Part shown: positions 44,055 to 52,789 of the stretch, piece after piece
Layout of the letters: every line of letters begins with the position of its first letter
How positions within the stretch are numbered: position 1 is the first letter of the stretch
Assembly: GCA_016716405.1 (NCBI GenBank)
Contig: JADJWK010000003.1
Span: 744,001-808,000 of the forward strand
DNA: 64,000 nucleotides
Source of the DNA: Candidatus Melainabacteria bacterium
GTDB taxonomy: Bacteria > Cyanobacteriota > Vampirovibrionia > Obscuribacterales > Obscuribacteraceae
Direction of reading: 5' to 3'
Made by a program: the position numbers and the translations under genes
The notes under the pieces: generated by a model
What the model was told of the DNA's origin: nothing
Seen by the model: the letters and a program-made list of their open reading frames with translations, nothing else
The model's database searches: none

Positions 44055-44534
44055 TCAGTTCTTCCGCCAGAGTGGCTTGATCTCGAGCTCTCCGCTTCTC
44101 TCGAGCTCACCATTCTTCTGCAGATCAAGAGGAATCAGGCTGGGATTCTGCGGATCGAGCTCGGGAAACTGCGGAAAATCAGGCTCATTGTCCTCGGGCT
44201 GCTCCTGCCCGCGATCGCGAGGCGTATCGGGGTCATCAGGATCGATCTCGAGCGGCGGCTCATTCGGCTCCGGCTCGGGGCTGTCGGGCTCGTCTTCCTC
44301 GGGATGGGGGCAGCCCTCGATTCCTCCGGAAGAACCACCTTCTCCCTCCTCGTAGATAAAGTCATCCGGCATAGGACCCTTGCCGCCAGAGCCTCTACCG
44401 CCTCCGGATAGCCCGCGACCCAAATCGTATGCCTCTCGGGAAAGAGCCTGGGCGGCCTTCTGGCTGTCGTAGATCGAGGACTCCCTGGTTTGAGGGATAT
44501 AGTCACCATGGGATTGCGCTATCGAATCGGTCAT
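44055..44534 (-). CDS. Acidic Pro-rich leaderless protein under GGTAA box
   Basis: ATG 44534 follows AGGAGGAGATAACA, a strong ribosome site. The 159-residue protein is low-complexity: a Ser/Gln/Ala-rich first quarter, a Gly-rich stretch, then a long Pro/Glu/Asp-rich region (about residues 75-125) and a short basic end. No signal peptide or known domain. It is controlled by promoter D, which overlaps the end of the preceding gene. Likely an exported or surface-associated disordered protein, by composition only. Confidence 0.7.
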   Translation of the reverse strand: MTDSIAQSHGDYIPQTRESSIYDSQKAAQALSREAYDLGRGLSGGGRGSGGKGPMPDDFIYEEGEGGSSGGIEGCPHPEEDEPDSPEPEPNEPPLEIDPDDPDTPRDRGQEQPEDNEPDFPQFPELDPQNPSLIPLDLQKNGELERSGELEIKPLWRKN

Positions 44535-44580
44535 TGTTATCTCCTCCTGGTTGATACCATTAATGATGCCGTCGAGTTCC

Positions 44581-44613
44581 AAACTAGCTCGGAATTCTTA
44601 CCGTGTTGTTACC
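44581..44613 (-). promoter_or_regulatory. GGTAA-box promoter D
   Basis: On the minus strand GGTAA-CAACAC-GGTAA (44613 to 44598), 11 bases, then TAGTTT (44586 to 44581), 46 bp before the acidic protein start. The box also encodes the last residues and stop codon of the upstream NlpC-like gene, so a regulatory site is written into coding sequence. Confidence 0.8.
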
Positions 44614-45440
44614 ATTCTCGATGGCAGGTCCTTTTGTTTCAGTCTCAAGAAAATCGTCCTGTCGTATCGAGGGTTATCTAGACGAACACTGGCATGGTGA
44701 TCGCTGGCTTCCATCAAGTTGCCATGACTATCCTTTCCGGTGATTATCGCAATGTGTCCATAGTCTCCGGGTCTTCTTCTCAGCATGATGTCGCCGGCGG
44801 TGACCTGCGACACAGGCACCACCTCGAACTTTCCCGATCCCATAAGAGGACCGAGCATGTTCCAGGCGTGACCGCTACCACGAAACTCCGGCAAGCCGAT
44901 CGCCTCGAGCGCCCTCTGTACGCCCTCGGCACAGCGACCGGTTCGATTCATCAAAGCGGCTACACGACTGGCGGCACGAGCCAGTTTGCTTCCGAGCGCG
45001 GTGGCTGGCGGGACATCCCCAGGCGAAGACTTCCGGACCGCTCCATAATCGATCCTCTCCTGAGGCTCGAGCTCGTCAGGTCGAAAGCGGTATCTCCGGC
45101 GATGCCTGTATCGATCGGACCGCGGCGCCATCCCGTGGTGATGATTGAGCCACAGGTTGATGAACTGGAGAAAAAGCCCGAAGAGGATGCCTGTCTGATC
45201 ATCAGCCCCTGTCCTGTAGTGGTCTCCCGCTTCCGTCTGCTTGCAGTCGATGGGACGGTTGAATAAACGAAGCGGAGCGAATTCGATCGACTGGGGCTGC
45301 TCGATTGCGCCCGTCGAGTATGGTCCGTTGCCGTGAGCGCGTCTAATCGACTCGACCTGATCTTGAAAAATGAATGAGACTCCGAAATTATCTCCACCCT
45401 GACTTGAGAGTCCCAGCTCTAAACTGAAGGGGCTGTGCAT
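44598..45440 (-). CDS. NlpC/P60- or CHAP-like protein under GGTAA box
   Basis: ATG 45440 follows AAGGAG; the upstream extension in frame has no support. The 280-residue protein has a polar N-terminal half with an Arg-rich stretch (about residues 105-125). The C-terminal half has GRCAEGVQRALEAIGL with a candidate nucleophile Cys, a SGHAWNM segment, and GDYGHIAIITG with a candidate His followed by GNLMEASDHH. This order of Cys, then His in a G-H-I/V-x-I-V-type strand is that of NlpC/P60 and CHAP amidases, which cut peptidoglycan. No signal peptide. Confidence 0.65.
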   Translation of the reverse strand: MHSPFSLELGLSSQGGDNFGVSFIFQDQVESIRRAHGNGPYSTGAIEQPQSIEFAPLRLFNRPIDCKQTEAGDHYRTGADDQTGILFGLFLQFINLWLNHHHGMAPRSDRYRHRRRYRFRPDELEPQERIDYGAVRKSSPGDVPPATALGSKLARAASRVAALMNRTGRCAEGVQRALEAIGLPEFRGSGHAWNMLGPLMGSGKFEVVPVSQVTAGDIMLRRRPGDYGHIAIITGKDSHGNLMEASDHHASVRLDNPRYDRTIFLRLKQKDLPSRMVTTR

Positions 45441-45560
45441 CCTGTCTCTCCTTATCAAACCTGGCGCAAATCCGGGGAAGCGAGACGCGGGTGTCGCCGG
45501 CGACCGGACTATCAATGGAATAAGCGGCTGTCAGCCGGAAAGCGCGTGCTCTGCGAACCA

Positions 45561-45593
45561 AAGATAGGCACGCGATGTTACCGAGAGATTACC
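45561..45593 (-). promoter_or_regulatory. GGTAA-box promoter C
   Basis: On the minus strand GGTAA-TCTCTC-GGTAA (45593 to 45578), 11 bases, then TATCTT (45566 to 45561), 120 bp before the NlpC-like start. It is back to back with promoter B, 24 bp away, in the same intergenic region. Confidence 0.82.
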
Positions 45594-45617
45594 AGCCGCC
45601 CGCCTCGAATATGTCGA

Positions 45618-45650
45618 GGTAATAACTCGGTAATCTCGCCACCCTATCCT
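45618..45650 (+). promoter_or_regulatory. GGTAA-box promoter B
   Basis: GGTAA-TAACTC-GGTAA (45618-45633), identical over 16 bases to box A, then 11 bases and TATCCT (45645-45650), 66 bp before the toxin-44-like gene. Confidence 0.85.
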
Positions 45651-45716
45651 GAACCTTACAGACCCACTCCGTCGAACGCCCAGCGCGTTCGCCGGCTACC
45701 ACCTGGAGATTAGACG

Positions 45717-47378
45717 ATGAAACAACACCTGGAGAATTCATTTCGATATGTAGAGAAACGCAGCAGCGAGACGAATCTGCAGACTACCGAGAATCTTCTC
45801 AGAGACATCGACAACGATAGCCTTCTGAGTTCGCTCCAGAATGATCGGCAGAGCCGGCAAGACCGCCAGAAACAGCAGAACGACGCCCTCATCGAAAGTG
45901 GCACAATAGGTGACCTGCAGTTGTTCGACAGCTCGCTATCGAAACCCGGCTCGCCGGATACTGCTGCGGACAAATCCGAGGACAAATCAGGAGAAAGCCC
46001 TGAGAAGAGCGCGTCCGCAGAAAACTTCAAGAGCGGCGACCAGAAGGCGACTCTCGAGTACGACGAAAAGGGCCAGCCGAAAAGATTCACCGACTTCAAC
46101 GGCGACACTACCGTGCGCGAGAAGGACGGCTCCTGGACTCGCAAGAATATCATGGGCAGCGAAAAGGTCGACTTGAGAGTCGACCAAGACGGGTCGGTCA
46201 AGATCACCTACCGCGTCGACAAGAACGAGAATGATGCTTCGCAGGGTCAACGCGAGGTCACCAGAACAACACGACGTGACGGCAGTGTGGTCACAGATTA
46301 TCCAGGCGGTGTCCGCACCACCATGCACCGGGACGGTGACAAGAGCATGGTCAGGGTCGAGCACAACGGCAAAGAAACCCAGACCCTCGAATACAAAGGC
46401 GCCCAGCTTGTGCACCTCACCACCTCTGATGGCACGAAGTATCGCCTGACCGGTAAAGACGGCAAGGAGCAGTGGACGAAAACAGGACCTGACGGAAAGG
46501 TCGATAAATTCAGCGGTCACATCAAGCCGGACAGCGACGGTCATGTCAAAATCTACAATGAAGATGCACGCGGCACTGATCATTATGTGGTGCGTCATCT
46601 GGGTGATGGCACGACTATCCAGAGCGACGAGACCGGCAAGATCCGCATAACCAGGACAGCCGACGGATTGACCATAGTAGACCGAAGGAAGGAGGACGGC
46701 ACCATGAAGAGAAGCCTGACCTATCCTGACGGAGCCGGTCATCTGGACGTCTCGTTCGACAGGCATGGCAGAGCGGCGTCGGTCAGGGGAAAGATCGGCA
46801 GCCGCGCAATCGACTACACGACGGACCCGGCAGACAGAAGCGGTTCGACCAGAGTGGCTTCCATCGAGAGCCGGAAGGGCAGCGACTCGATTCTGATCAC
46901 CGACAGAGACGGTAAAGTCAGAAAGGTCGATGGAAAGGGAGTCGAGAGCGAGCACAGGGATCGACTGTCGGCTCCGGGAGGTCGCGAGCTCGAAAGTCAG
47001 ACCCTGGTGCAGGAAGTGCCTCCGGGCGCCCGGAGGCTCCTTGAGGAGCGAGGGAAGTTCCTCCGGCACATGGGCATGCCGCCGCTCTATTTCGCCGCCC
47101 TCAAGATGATGTTCGATCTCTGCAAGGACGGCGGCGCCTGGGACTTCAAACAAATGGGGGGCCAGTATCAGAAGTTCGGAAATTTCGCCTACGGATTCTA
47201 CACCGGGGCCCTGGGAATGTCGGACGCCTGGGCCAACAGATATCCCGGCTGGTACAAAGCGCATCAGGGCAAGTCCAATCGGGACTGGGCGAGCACATAC
47301 TTCCAGAATCCCGCGGACTACAGGACAACCAACGCCGGGCGGCGTTACTACGATGAGTGGCGGCGCCGAGGTGCCTGA
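45717..47378 (+). CDS. DG-repeat protein with polymorphic toxin type 44-like C-terminus
   Basis: The 553-residue protein has no signal peptide. It starts with a helical, Gln/Arg/Asp-rich region (residues 1-70) and continues with many short 'DG' or 'DGS/DGT' beta repeats (about residues 110-430). The C-terminal about 100 residues contain GAWDFKQMGGQYQKFGNFAYG followed by GMSDAWANRYPGWYK, the pattern of the 'bacterial toxin 44' domain found at the ends of polymorphic toxins. Family knowledge suggests a toxic enzyme, but the activity is not firmly established. Promoter B lies upstream. No recognisable immunity gene is adjacent. Confidence 0.75.
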   Translation: MKQHLENSFRYVEKRSSETNLQTTENLLRDIDNDSLLSSLQNDRQSRQDRQKQQNDALIESGTIGDLQLFDSSLSKPGSPDTAADKSEDKSGESPEKSASAENFKSGDQKATLEYDEKGQPKRFTDFNGDTTVREKDGSWTRKNIMGSEKVDLRVDQDGSVKITYRVDKNENDASQGQREVTRTTRRDGSVVTDYPGGVRTTMHRDGDKSMVRVEHNGKETQTLEYKGAQLVHLTTSDGTKYRLTGKDGKEQWTKTGPDGKVDKFSGHIKPDSDGHVKIYNEDARGTDHYVVRHLGDGTTIQSDETGKIRITRTADGLTIVDRRKEDGTMKRSLTYPDGAGHLDVSFDRHGRAASVRGKIGSRAIDYTTDPADRSGSTRVASIESRKGSDSILITDRDGKVRKVDGKGVESEHRDRLSAPGGRELESQTLVQEVPPGARRLLEERGKFLRHMGMPPLYFAALKMMFDLCKDGGAWDFKQMGGQYQKFGNFAYGFYTGALGMSDAWANRYPGWYKAHQGKSNRDWASTYFQNPADYRTTNAGRRYYDEWRRRGA

Positions 47379-47555
47379 ACAGGTCATCTCTTGAAAGAAA
47401 TGATCCGCCAACTGCACGCACAAGAAGTCGAAATTGATCCCGGAATCGCCTCCATGCAATGCTTCCTCGCGCCGGCACCCGGTGCAGTAAGCGGCCTTAG
47501 CTTACCTGAGGGCACGAGCTAAACTCGAATCGATGCCAAACCTTAGCTCGAGAAC

Positions 47556-47981
47556 CTAGCTCAGCGTCTCGATGAAAATTGCCACCACCGTCAAAAGGGT
47601 CAGTGCTGAAAGCAGGAGGCACATGACCATCGAGCGCGACCAGACAGTTGCGCCGAAGCCATCGGTGCGCAACTGCTGAGCCGCCTTGTAATAGTCGATT
47701 GCCCCGCAGAGCAGGCAAGCCAGCCCGCAAGCCATAACCCCCAGACCAATCCATTCGATCAGGTGAGCTTCGTCTCTGGAGATGGTCAGATGATGCAGGG
47801 CATGGCGCCCGAGAAGTTTCACCAGGGCAAAGCCTGACCCGATCAGGCTGAGAGCCGTGCGCATCCAGGCTAGAAGCGTCCGGTCCATAGCCAGAATCGT
47901 GCGCGTAGCGGCCATCTCGTCCGCTAGCCTGGCCTTTCCGCTCCCGCCGCCCTGGCTGGCCTCCGCCATACGCTCCTCCAT
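47556..47981 (-). CDS. DUF202 family membrane protein
   Basis: The 141-residue protein starts at ATG 47981 behind GAGGACT. It has three membrane helices (about residues 42-60, 75-95 and 117-138) and the family signature DRTLLAWMRTALSLIGSGF before the first. Members such as YidH are small inner-membrane proteins of unknown function. Upstream coding potential to 48284 in the same frame overlaps the divergent gene and is not used. Confidence 0.85.
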   Translation of the reverse strand: MEERMAEASQGGGSGKARLADEMAATRTILAMDRTLLAWMRTALSLIGSGFALVKLLGRHALHHLTISRDEAHLIEWIGLGVMACGLACLLCGAIDYYKAAQQLRTDGFGATVWSRSMVMCLLLSALTLLTVVAIFIETLS

Positions 47982-48138
47982 AGTCCTCGAGGCATAAAGA
48001 GGCTCAGTATAGTATTTCCGCAGGATATTGACAAAACTGGCGCCCCTGCTGGCGCAGGGGTCTTCAGTCCACCGGTCGAATTGCCGTAACGAGGGCGGGG
48101 TATATGTATATAAGCTATTTATCAACCATGGTTTTTCT

Positions 48139-50889
48139 GTGTCCAGACCCGAATCCATCGAGAAGGCTTTACCCAGGGATGCCCAGGAGACGGGCCCCGA
48201 GGGACAGAGGGCATTGACTCTTGCCGATATTGGGGAAGTCACCAGCTTCAATTCGGCAGGCAAGAAGAGCGAGGATGGGAGCAAGACTCTTCAAGACGGC
48301 AGCATTGGCATGCCCGAATTCGACACCGGGGCGCTCTTCAGAGACAGCAGCGCGGTCTTCGCAGCCTCGAGCCCGGAGCTGACGGCGGAGGAAAGCGAGG
48401 CCGGTGAAGACAGCGGGCGAGATAACAGGCAGAGGGCCCGGAAAACGGATGGGAAAGACAGCGGCCCGGCTCCGGGCACGAACGACCGGGCTGAAGGCCG
48501 GTCCTACCGGAAGAGCGAATCCGGTGAAGGACCCGGCGGAGGTAATACCAGTGAAGGAGCCAGTGATGGACCCCGTGAAGGAGCCAGGGAGGGCTCCAGT
48601 GAAGCTCTCAGCCCCGGGGATCGCAACAGAAACGCCAGTGTCGAGTACCTTGACAGGGGAGTGGAGCCGGCCAGCCACATATTGAAAGAAGGCGAAACCC
48701 TGGCCGATCTGGCGGCACGGTACGGCAAACCGTCAGCCGAGCAGATGGAAGCTTTCAAAAAAGCCGTCGCGACCATAAACGGTGTCGACTCCGAGAACAT
48801 CGAGCCGGGCACCGAGCTGAGACTGCCTGGTACCGATGAGTCGGGCAATTTCATCCACGAGCAGAGCGGGACCACTATGCGCTGGTGGTCCAACGGCAGC
48901 CAGGTGGACACGCCGGACGGAGACCGCATATTATCCCTCAACGACGGCACCACGACGATGTCCGGCGAAGGCAAACCGACCATCACCACCTGGGCGGATG
49001 GTCGCCAGCGCGTTCAACAGACCGACGGCACCACCATCGACCGTGCGGCGGACGGCAGCCAGGTCGAGACCGGCATCGATGGTCGAGTGACTCGCACCGA
49101 CAGCGAAGGACGTATCGACAGCGTCGAAAGCCCGATCGCTACCCTCAACGGCAGCTTCAAGAAGATTCAGCAGGACGACGGCAGTTTTGTCGACACCAGC
49201 ACGGGAGCGCGACCCGGTTTCGATTACACCCTCAAGGGCACTGGCAAAGAGGGCGATATGGTCCTGCAAGAAGGGGGCAAAGAACTCCGCTTCTCCGACG
49301 ACCCGGCCCTGGCCGAGTCACGCAAAGCCCTTCTTGATGCGGCCCGCGCCAGAATCGACAATCCCCAGGAGCTTTCTAAATTCACCGCCGATATGATCCG
49401 TTTCGAGAACCGGGCCCGGGAGGCCAATCTTTCCCCGGAGGAGATCAAGAAGACCTACGAAGCCACAGGCAGGCTTCTGGAAGACAACCCCGACGCGAAA
49501 GTCGACGCGGCACAGAGGACAAAGTTGGCCGAGCAGGTAATGGCCCAGGCAGCCATTCCCACAGGAATAGATCAGGGACATCACAACACCTGCAACGTCA
49601 CCACGGTAGAAAGCATTCTCTATACGACTAAGCCCTCCAGAGCCGCCAATCTGGTGGCTGACATTGCCACCACCGGTGGTTTTCTCGCGTCGGACGGCAC
49701 CAGGGTCAATGTCCCCGCCGACAGTATCGCTCCGGACACGGAATCGGGACTGACTCCTCCGCCGGACGGCAAACGCAGCTATGCGTCCCAGCTCTTGCAG
49801 CTGGCAGCGGTCAATTCAATCTACCAGAGCAGGGGAGACCAAACGAGCTATCATCAATTAACCAACCCGGATCCATCCAGACCCGGAGACACCGGCGAAC
49901 GGCTGTTCGACGACCGTGACACCCCGCCCAGACTGAAAGGCGACGCCCCCGGTCTCAGCTCGGAAGATATTGCGCAAGCATACAAGCTCATAACCGGTGA
50001 AGACTTTAGCGGACGAATCCTGGACAACTCTTTCAACAGCATCAAGGGAGGCAACTTCGCCACACCGGACCAGCTGCATGACCGCCTGACCGAGCTCAGC
50101 AAAGACGGCCGATTACCAGCCATCCTCACCGTCAACGCCTTTACCGAGCCTTTCGGCTCCGATTCCGGTCGCAGCACCGCTGCTGGTGATTCAGGCGGCA
50201 GCCATGTCGTCACCGTTACCGGTTATGACGCCGAAAAGCGCCAGCTCATGATCGACAACCAGTGGGGAAGCGACAAGGATCACATCGCCACGCCTGTCCC
50301 GCTGGAACAGGCTTTCTACGCGACAATGAACCCCGAGACCGGTAACCTTTACAGGGCTCGCCAGGACGTGGAGAGGAACCATCCTGACCTGACGAAGATT
50401 CAGACCGATTTCAAAGTCCTGGCCGAGCATATGAAAACTTATCCTGACGGCGGCTCGGCACTTCTCGGAATCTATGACTCGGTCGGTAGTGCGGACAAGG
50501 CCTGGCAGCAGCAACGCCGGGACGGTACATTCGATCAGACCGAGCATGACAGGACCAGCGGATTCATGAACGAAGCATTCGACCAGATGCCGCCAGTGCG
50601 CAATCTGCAGATGCTGGGCATCAGGATGCTGGAGAACGGTGGCAGCTACCCGGAAGGGCAGACCGCCTATCAGGGCGAGCAAGCCTTCTACGACAGACAA
50701 TTCCTCACCGTCGCCGGCAAGGCTGGTCTGACCGGCGAAGCAATCAGAGGCGAGATGACCAGGATCGCCACTGATCCCTCCGCTCGCTTTCAGGAAGGCC
50801 AGGAAGTTCTCTTCGAGGCGGCCAAACTGATGAGAAATCTCAATCCGGAAGAGCAAGACGCTCTGCTCAGGCGGCTTTCTTCAAACTAA
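48139..50889 (+). CDS. LysM and papain-like cysteine peptidase protein
   Basis: The start is uncertain: GTG 48139 is used here; a TTG at 48028 would add 37 residues. The 916-residue protein begins with a disordered Gly/Ser/Glu-rich region, containing a small repeat at 48541-48620. A LysM domain (about residues 180-230) follows, then DG-type beta repeats (about 235-400), a helical region, and a cysteine peptidase-like domain: DQGHHNTCNVTTVES with Cys485, GGSHVVTVTGYD with His689, and IDNQWG with Asn707. The Gln-Cys-His-Asn order is that of papain-like enzymes. No signal peptide. LysM suggests peptidoglycan or chitin binding. The partner gene follows 19 bp later. Confidence 0.78.
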   Translation: MSRPESIEKALPRDAQETGPEGQRALTLADIGEVTSFNSAGKKSEDGSKTLQDGSIGMPEFDTGALFRDSSAVFAASSPELTAEESEAGEDSGRDNRQRARKTDGKDSGPAPGTNDRAEGRSYRKSESGEGPGGGNTSEGASDGPREGAREGSSEALSPGDRNRNASVEYLDRGVEPASHILKEGETLADLAARYGKPSAEQMEAFKKAVATINGVDSENIEPGTELRLPGTDESGNFIHEQSGTTMRWWSNGSQVDTPDGDRILSLNDGTTTMSGEGKPTITTWADGRQRVQQTDGTTIDRAADGSQVETGIDGRVTRTDSEGRIDSVESPIATLNGSFKKIQQDDGSFVDTSTGARPGFDYTLKGTGKEGDMVLQEGGKELRFSDDPALAESRKALLDAARARIDNPQELSKFTADMIRFENRAREANLSPEEIKKTYEATGRLLEDNPDAKVDAAQRTKLAEQVMAQAAIPTGIDQGHHNTCNVTTVESILYTTKPSRAANLVADIATTGGFLASDGTRVNVPADSIAPDTESGLTPPPDGKRSYASQLLQLAAVNSIYQSRGDQTSYHQLTNPDPSRPGDTGERLFDDRDTPPRLKGDAPGLSSEDIAQAYKLITGEDFSGRILDNSFNSIKGGNFATPDQLHDRLTELSKDGRLPAILTVNAFTEPFGSDSGRSTAAGDSGGSHVVTVTGYDAEKRQLMIDNQWGSDKDHIATPVPLEQAFYATMNPETGNLYRARQDVERNHPDLTKIQTDFKVLAEHMKTYPDGGSALLGIYDSVGSADKAWQQQRRDGTFDQTEHDRTSGFMNEAFDQMPPVRNLQMLGIRMLENGGSYPEGQTAYQGEQAFYDRQFLTVAGKAGLTGEAIRGEMTRIATDPSARFQEGQEVLFEAAKLMRNLNPEEQDALLRRLSSN

Positions 50890-50908
50890 CAAAAGGAGAG
50901 ACGTTATT

Positions 50909-51541
50909 ATGGTTTTCGGTGACGCAATGCAGGGACCGCCGGAGCGGCCGCAAGAGGTCCTGATCGCTCGAGCGGACGGAGAGCAGTCGCCTTTTCTCAG
51001 GGAGTTGCAGATGGACTCGCGATTGAAATCCACCAGAGACGGGAGGTTTTCCACCGGACAGATTCAGTCCATAAAGCTGCCTGATGGCTGGACCGAGAAG
51101 AACGTCTGCCCGGCGCCAGACAAGCTCTCCTGCCTCACCGAATTCAATCCGCCGGACAATCCCGAGGCGCGCCTCGAGTTTTTCTACCGGGGTGTCAGAG
51201 TGCCGGACGCTCCGGCAGGTGCATTCAACTCGATCCTGGCGAAGCCCGATCATAGCCTGGATAAAGCCGAGTTTCTGTCCCTGGGCGAGATTCTCAGGGG
51301 AAAGGAGAAAGACGAGCTCTTCGAGCTCGACTCAGCCTCCACCGAGACGATAAACGGCAAGCGCGTGCTCCTGCTGGAAGGCCGATACAAGTCGAACGAT
51401 CTGCGCACCATGTCCATGCTGATCGACTCCGACGGCACCGGGGAAGCCGTGCAGGAGGTGGCGCTGGTGAGCCCGCCGGATGGCTTCGCGGCGCTCAAAG
51501 GCACGGTCAGAGAGGTGCTCGATTCTATAAAGTGGAAGTGA
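50909..51541 (+). CDS. Small partner protein of the LysM-peptidase
   Basis: The 210-residue protein starts at ATG behind AAAAGGAGAGACG, 19 bp after the peptidase gene, so they are almost surely co-transcribed. No signal peptide. Residues 50-205 form a domain starting SIKLPDGWTEKNVC and ending in LKGTVREVLDSIKWK; the 'LPxGW' opening and the final helix recall the GW domains of the proteins at 25944 and 59457. It could be an inhibitor, chaperone or immunity partner of the peptidase. Context only. Confidence 0.6.
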   Translation: MVFGDAMQGPPERPQEVLIARADGEQSPFLRELQMDSRLKSTRDGRFSTGQIQSIKLPDGWTEKNVCPAPDKLSCLTEFNPPDNPEARLEFFYRGVRVPDAPAGAFNSILAKPDHSLDKAEFLSLGEILRGKEKDELFELDSASTETINGKRVLLLEGRYKSNDLRTMSMLIDSDGTGEAVQEVALVSPPDGFAALKGTVREVLDSIKWK

Positions 51542-51572
51542 GTCCTGCTAAGCTAAGCTTTAACACCGCTGC

Positions 51573-52544
51573 TCAAGAAATGAATTCATTACCCGGAAAG
51601 ACAACATCGAGAGTGGTTCTCCTGACCCGGCCAATGACGAGTTCTTGAAGCCAGCTCAGGGCACCGGGGATCTCATCCCAGCTGCCCAGGCCCCGCATGA
51701 TGTAGTGATCCGCCTCCTCCGGGCTGTGAGGGCTGAATGGTCCATCGTGAGAAGACAGCTTACGCCTTCCGAGAAAGGTCTCGAGAACATATGAGTTCCA
51801 TTTGAGCGCGCTTTCAAGCGCGGCATTAGCACGGGGCGTCTTGCCTTCCCTGGCGAAAAGCAGAAGCGCCCTGGAGAAATACATGTGAGCGAAGATATCA
51901 TCAGGAAACCTGCTGAGGATCGCCTCGGCCTCATCCAGCTTTCCCAACTCGAGCAAAACCGGAACCAGTGTCAGCCTCGCGCCGCCGTTATCACGGGGGT
52001 TCAACCGCAGAACCTCGGACAGGATCTCAGCGGCTTCGTCCTTTTGCCGGTCGAAGACCAGAGCCTCCGCCAGTGCCACCATGGCCCGAATCAGGGGTCG
52101 CGTGCTGTGATCCGCCCAGAACATCGTATCAGGGTCGCGTATCACGTCTTCTCCGAGCGCCCTCCGTCCAGCCTCTACAGCCTCGCGATAAAAGCCTATC
52201 GCCTCCTCGAGGCTCCGGGACTTGTCTTCGGCAAGTATTACGAAAGCATCCGCGCAGTCCGGAGATATAGCAATAGCTTTCTCAGCCATGGAGACTCTCT
52301 TTGTCCGAGACCTCTCTTCGAATGCCCTGTATACGAGATTCTGGGCCCTGTCCAGTGGTGTCTTCGGCGCAATCTCCAGCTTGTCCAGACTCAAATCGAT
52401 CAACTTCTCGTTCAGAAATCGCTGGGCATCTTCTAATGACTCGAAATTCTGCTCCTTCATCAATTTGCCGACTTTGGCCATCACCGACTCCATGGCGCGC
52501 CTGTCCATACGCCGGTGAGACTCCCTGATTCGCCCTCTGGACAT
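51573..52544 (-). CDS. ST7-like TPR protein
   Basis: ATG 52544 follows GGAGGAG. The 323-residue cytoplasmic protein begins with a basic stretch and has TPR-like helices. Its C-terminal part (VLRLNPRDNGGARLTLVPVL, ALKWNSYVLETFLGRRKL, and the SPEEADHYIMRGLGSW end) matches the order of motifs in the ST7 family and its bacterial relatives. ST7 function is not defined biochemically. It stands between the peptidase partner (convergent) and the SWIM gene. Confidence 0.65.
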   Translation of the reverse strand: MSRGRIRESHRRMDRRAMESVMAKVGKLMKEQNFESLEDAQRFLNEKLIDLSLDKLEIAPKTPLDRAQNLVYRAFEERSRTKRVSMAEKAIAISPDCADAFVILAEDKSRSLEEAIGFYREAVEAGRRALGEDVIRDPDTMFWADHSTRPLIRAMVALAEALVFDRQKDEAAEILSEVLRLNPRDNGGARLTLVPVLLELGKLDEAEAILSRFPDDIFAHMYFSRALLLFAREGKTPRANAALESALKWNSYVLETFLGRRKLSSHDGPFSPHSPEEADHYIMRGLGSWDEIPGALSWLQELVIGRVRRTTLDVVFPGNEFIS

Positions 52545-52789
52545 AAACTGCTCCTCCCCCTCGGTAACAAGTGCCCGTGCATGAGAGCGAGTCTCGAGCA
52601 CGAGCCAGAAAATGAAGGTCAGCGCTCCTCAGCGCCGATTGACCAAATGGTACATCAAAGCCTCGTCCTTGAGACTCAGATAAATGTGCCGGCGCCGACG
52701 CCGGGTCTCTGGAAGAAGGCTGCATACACTGTGATTTCAGGCGAGTATATCCACAGATGGGCCTTGGCTATAAATGATGTTTCATCGAC

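Noticed and set aside
48028..48033. TTGACA as a -35 element
   Set aside because: No -10 at 16-18 bp; the nearest TATA-like sequence is about 68 bp away.
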